The notes under the pieces: generated by a model
What the model was told of the DNA's origin: nothing
Database searches by the model: none
The model's input: the letters and a program-made list of their open reading frames with translations, nothing else
Origin: Polytrichum commune
Taxonomy: Eukaryota > Streptophyta > Polytrichopsida > Polytrichales > Polytrichaceae
Assembly: GCA_950295325.1 (NCBI GenBank)
Contig: OX485806.1
Location: forward strand, 27,838,001-27,902,000
DNA: 64,000 nt
Direction of reading: 5' to 3'
Translations under genes and position numbers: made by a program
Shown: in pieces, positions 61,230-64,000 of the stretch
How positions within the stretch are numbered: position 1 is the first letter of the stretch
How the letters are laid out: the number at the start of each line of letters is the position of its first letter

Positions 61230-61760
61230 TACTACTGTATGTTTTGAAATAGGGAAGGGAACCCATCTCTAGTGTAGTTGTAGAGGGGGACACTCCAACA
61301 CAAAGTGTGCCTCATTTTTTCACTGCCTTTTTTAGAACAAATTTGACACAATATTTTATCCATGAAGATTGAGATATTTGACCACCTGCCAACCTCAATG
61401 GCAAGTCTATGATTTGAGGTGCAATAAGCAACAATGATTTTGCGTTGAGATGGTGCCAATGGTTGCTTCAAGTATGATTCACATTCATAGTTGAGAAAAT
61501 CCTTGAGGTGGAGGTAATCTAATTTCTTCCCTATGAGGTGAAAATATTTCCACTCATTAGTAAGAAGGCATATTTGATAGCATCAAATATGCTTTTTGGT
61601 GGTGTTGGGATGTCCAAGGTTTCCCATTGTGGTAGACCCTGTTGGAAGAGTTTACCTAGACACTGCAAAGCTCTAGCCACAAAGAGAGTGGTTGGCTTGG
61701 GATTCATGGCATCTACATAAACTCATCCATTGTGATGAAAAGACTCGACTTTGATATGTG
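61230..61760 (-). mobile_element. LINE-like C-terminal fragment
   Basis: The minus strand encodes SNHRLAIEVGRW, then CQICSKKG and an H...C tail, matching the C-x2-C...H...C region that follows reverse transcriptase in many non-LTR elements (usual form R-x-SxHxLxIExGR). The upstream minus frame (QCLGKLFQQGLPQWETLDIP) is shifted relative to it. It is a dead fragment with no RT domain in view. Confidence 0.45.
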
Positions 61761-62154
61761 CAATTAGGTTGACCCACACTAATTCACCAGCAATCCACAT
61801 TATTTTCAACGGTTATTACCACCATATCAAAATACAAAAAGTATTCTTTATTGTGGTTGCTCTATGGATAAATAAACAAAGACTTGAGTTGAAGGTTGAT
61901 TCATTTCACTTGAATCCCATTAAATCAATTCGGGATCAACGATGCTAGGAGGTAGTTATGGAGTCAAATCCATGGATGATCATCTTCATGATACAAATAA
62001 TAGAATACTTCACTATGTTTTCACCTTCCCAATGGACGAGTTTACGTGGACAACACGAATCCTTGACCACCACAACAATGTGGCTTATGAGGTACAAAAA
62101 TGTTGTAAGTACACTAAATATTGTATTGAGTGTCACTAGTTCTATTTGTCTTGC

Positions 62155-62515
62155 TCAACACTAAATGTAAACCGCCCATGCAGTGTCACCAATACTATTG
62201 TAAACCTAACATTAGTTGTCGTCGTCCCTTGTAAAAAGTAAATTGGGCACTATAGATTTACAATGTTGCAATCACCATCACTTACTAAGTGATTTCTCAT
62301 CCAAAATTCAGTGACACATGACAATATCTCATCACATGAATGTTAAGATCACTAAAGTACATAAACTTTGTTAGATCGATTGGCATTTGGATGAACACTA
62401 AAAGTAAGTTGGGATGACATTATTTGCAAACTTATTCATAAAAAGTGTCATTAACATAGTAACCATAATGACATAAATTACCATATGAAATTAAACGCAA
62501 TATTTAAATGTCGTA
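62155..62515. mobile_element. MITE family B, copy 3
   Basis: Shares TCAACACTAAATGTAAACCG, ACAATGTTGCAATCACCATCA and TATTCATAAAAAGTGTCATT with copies 1 and 2, the same orientation as copy 2. Confidence 0.65.
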
Positions 62516-62604
62516 CTCACTCTTTCAATGTAATTTATGATCCCGAAATGTTGGGTTTTGCGTAACAATAAACAATCATCGCACTATAAGTACATGCGTG
62601 CGTG

Positions 62605-62885
62605 TTTGGGACTGGGTCTCTCATCATTCGAACTGGTCAATGTGGCTCAATTTCCGAGGAGATCTTAGGGCATAGTTGGTCGAGATCCTAGTGTTTTCAA
62701 GTCCAACCGGTTACATGTTGTGATCTTTCGGGTTTTATTTTATTTATTTTATGAATAATCTTTAAAGAGTATAAATTATAACGAGGTATATTCCATATGT
62801 TATTCTAGAATGATTGGTAATTTTCATGAGGACTTGGATTTCAACAAATTGTTTTTCAAACTCAATTGGTTCATCTACAACTACA
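62605..62885. mobile_element. MITE family C interior, diverged copy
   Basis: Matches the 25328-25667 element in GGTCGAGATCCTAGTGTTTT, AAGTCCAACCGGTTACATGTT and TTTTCAAACTCAATTGGTTC, but clear terminal inverted repeats are not seen. Confidence 0.6.
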
Positions 62886-62889
62886 TCGT

Positions 62890-63100
62890 TTATGGTATTC
62901 AATGTCACTTACTATTTGGAGTTACATTGTGCTATAATTTTTTTTACTATGGATCTCAATTTTTGCCCAAAAAGGTAGAGTTGGTTGTTTGGACACTATA
63001 TAACATCGACATAATTATTTGGTAAAAAAACATGTTAAGAGTAAAATGTTATAGCAATGTGTAACTCCATATAGTAAGTGATATTGAATACCATAAACGG
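62890..63100. mobile_element. MITE family A, copy 3
   Basis: Ends AATGTCACTTACTATTTGGA and TCCATATAGTAAGTGATATT are inverted matches, continuing through TGTGCTATAA/TTATAGCA. It abuts the family C copy. Confidence 0.78.
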
Positions 63101-64000
63101 TGTAGTGGTCTTCTTCTCGTTCATTGATGTGGCTCCATCAGCATTGGCAGTTCCCAAACATAAAACTTACGGTGGGTTTACATTAGAGCATGGGCTTGGC
63201 CAAAGGAACTTGGGGCCCAAGACACCCCTTTGTGAACTTTACTTTCAAATTCAAGATTGAATTTGTGCTTGAAGTTAGGTTTCTCAAACCATGAGGAGTA
63301 ACTTTCTTGAGTGAAAATCGTTGAGATTTGGTGGGAAAGTGGTGCCATATTGTGTCATTTTTTGATAGCCTTTTATAATTGTTTTTTTTTCTCCCCCCCC
63401 CCCCCCCAATACTTTGAACTCGGACCTTGATGTAAATCCTCATATCCAAATTTATGCTCTCAACTAGTAGGATTGTGCAAATTGGGATTTTTTCTTTTCT
63501 TTTCGTCTTGGACCCTAGGGTGAACCTCCCCTTATTGTGTGAAAGATGTTGTGTCATGAGGTTGACTGAGTTATATCATATGAAGAACCAAGCAAACTTG
63601 TCAAGGGAAATGTTCTCACATTGTAAGGGCAAGTTTACTACATAACGTTCCAAAACCAAAGGTACTCCAAAATTGAGCAATTATATTGGTTGAGAGTGAG
63701 AAAATCGGACCCAATGAGTTTACCTAGGGCTGGAGTCCAAAGCATAATAAATAGTCACACTAATGTGACACCACTATCATGTTGTTTAAATTATTATATT
63801 ACATTACATTATATTTTGAGTACGAACCAAAAATGTATGATTGCAAAGTAAACCAAAAGTGCAACCACTCCCATCAAAAAAATATTGTCCATTAGGGCCC
63901 AAACCTTCCAAGTAACCAATAAATTGCTCCTAAGTTATTAGCAATAACACATTCAATACACAAAATTGAATCAATCTCATCAAGAACATCTTTGATTTGC
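63101..64000. other. Right-edge spacer
   Basis: A C tract at about 63392-63407 and short broken frames; no gene, RNA or repeat family is recognised. Confidence 0.5.

Overview
The window is nuclear DNA from a land plant. Its genes carry canonical spliceosomal introns (phase-consistent GT-AG, plus one GC-AG), it encodes a plastid-targeted lumen protein and a GH3 enzyme, short TTTAGGG runs occur, and MITEs, SINE-like and LINE debris fill the gaps. A seed-free plant (bryophyte, lycophyte or fern) is a guess from gene style, not something the sequence proves. All gene models were built by hand from open frames plus splice sites with matching phase.

Region 1 (about 0.1-21.5 kb) is the unusual part. 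On the minus strand (7129 down to 381) seven phase-0 exons join into an uninterrupted frame of about 1825 codons. It has a ParB/sulfiredoxin-like domain, a DNA-methylase-like domain, a long acidic and proline-rich linker and an FCP1-type HAD domain. On the plus strand, divergently placed, lies a transposase-like DUF7869 gene (18189-21410) with one in-frame TGA. Three repeat arrays with different unit lengths (37 bp, irregular, and 52 bp), plus one isolated variant, are all centred on the palindrome CCACTCGATCGAGTGG. They sit in introns of, or just upstream of, these two genes. Between the two genes are AT-rich simple tandem repeats and otherwise featureless DNA.

Region 2 (22-29.3 kb) is a six-exon GH3 acyl-acid amido synthetase gene on the plus strand (624 aa). 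Its introns are packed with small inverted-repeat elements and a SINE-like unit. Region 3 (29.5-36 kb) is repeat debris: a Harbinger-type MITE with TTA target duplication, a hairpin-bounded 72-bp satellite, diverged direct repeats and a copia-type gag fossil.

Region 4 (36.2-40.7 kb) is a six-exon gene on the plus strand for an NTF2/SnoaL-like protein of 236 aa, with a bipartite chloroplast/thylakoid-lumen targeting sequence. Region 5 (41.9-51 kb) is a 17-exon minus-strand gene for an EH-domain endocytic protein (1164 aa), close to Arabidopsis EH1/Pan1 of the TPLATE complex. Region 6 (51-64 kb) has no intact gene. It holds a trihelix-like gene remnant, two LINE 3' fragments, a large fold-back element and further copies of the MITE families seen in the introns upstream.

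The GH3, NTF2-like and EH genes are ordinary host genes. The ParB/methylase/FCP1 gene, the DUF7869 gene and the palindrome arrays look like one system, possibly a large mobile element or its domesticated remains.
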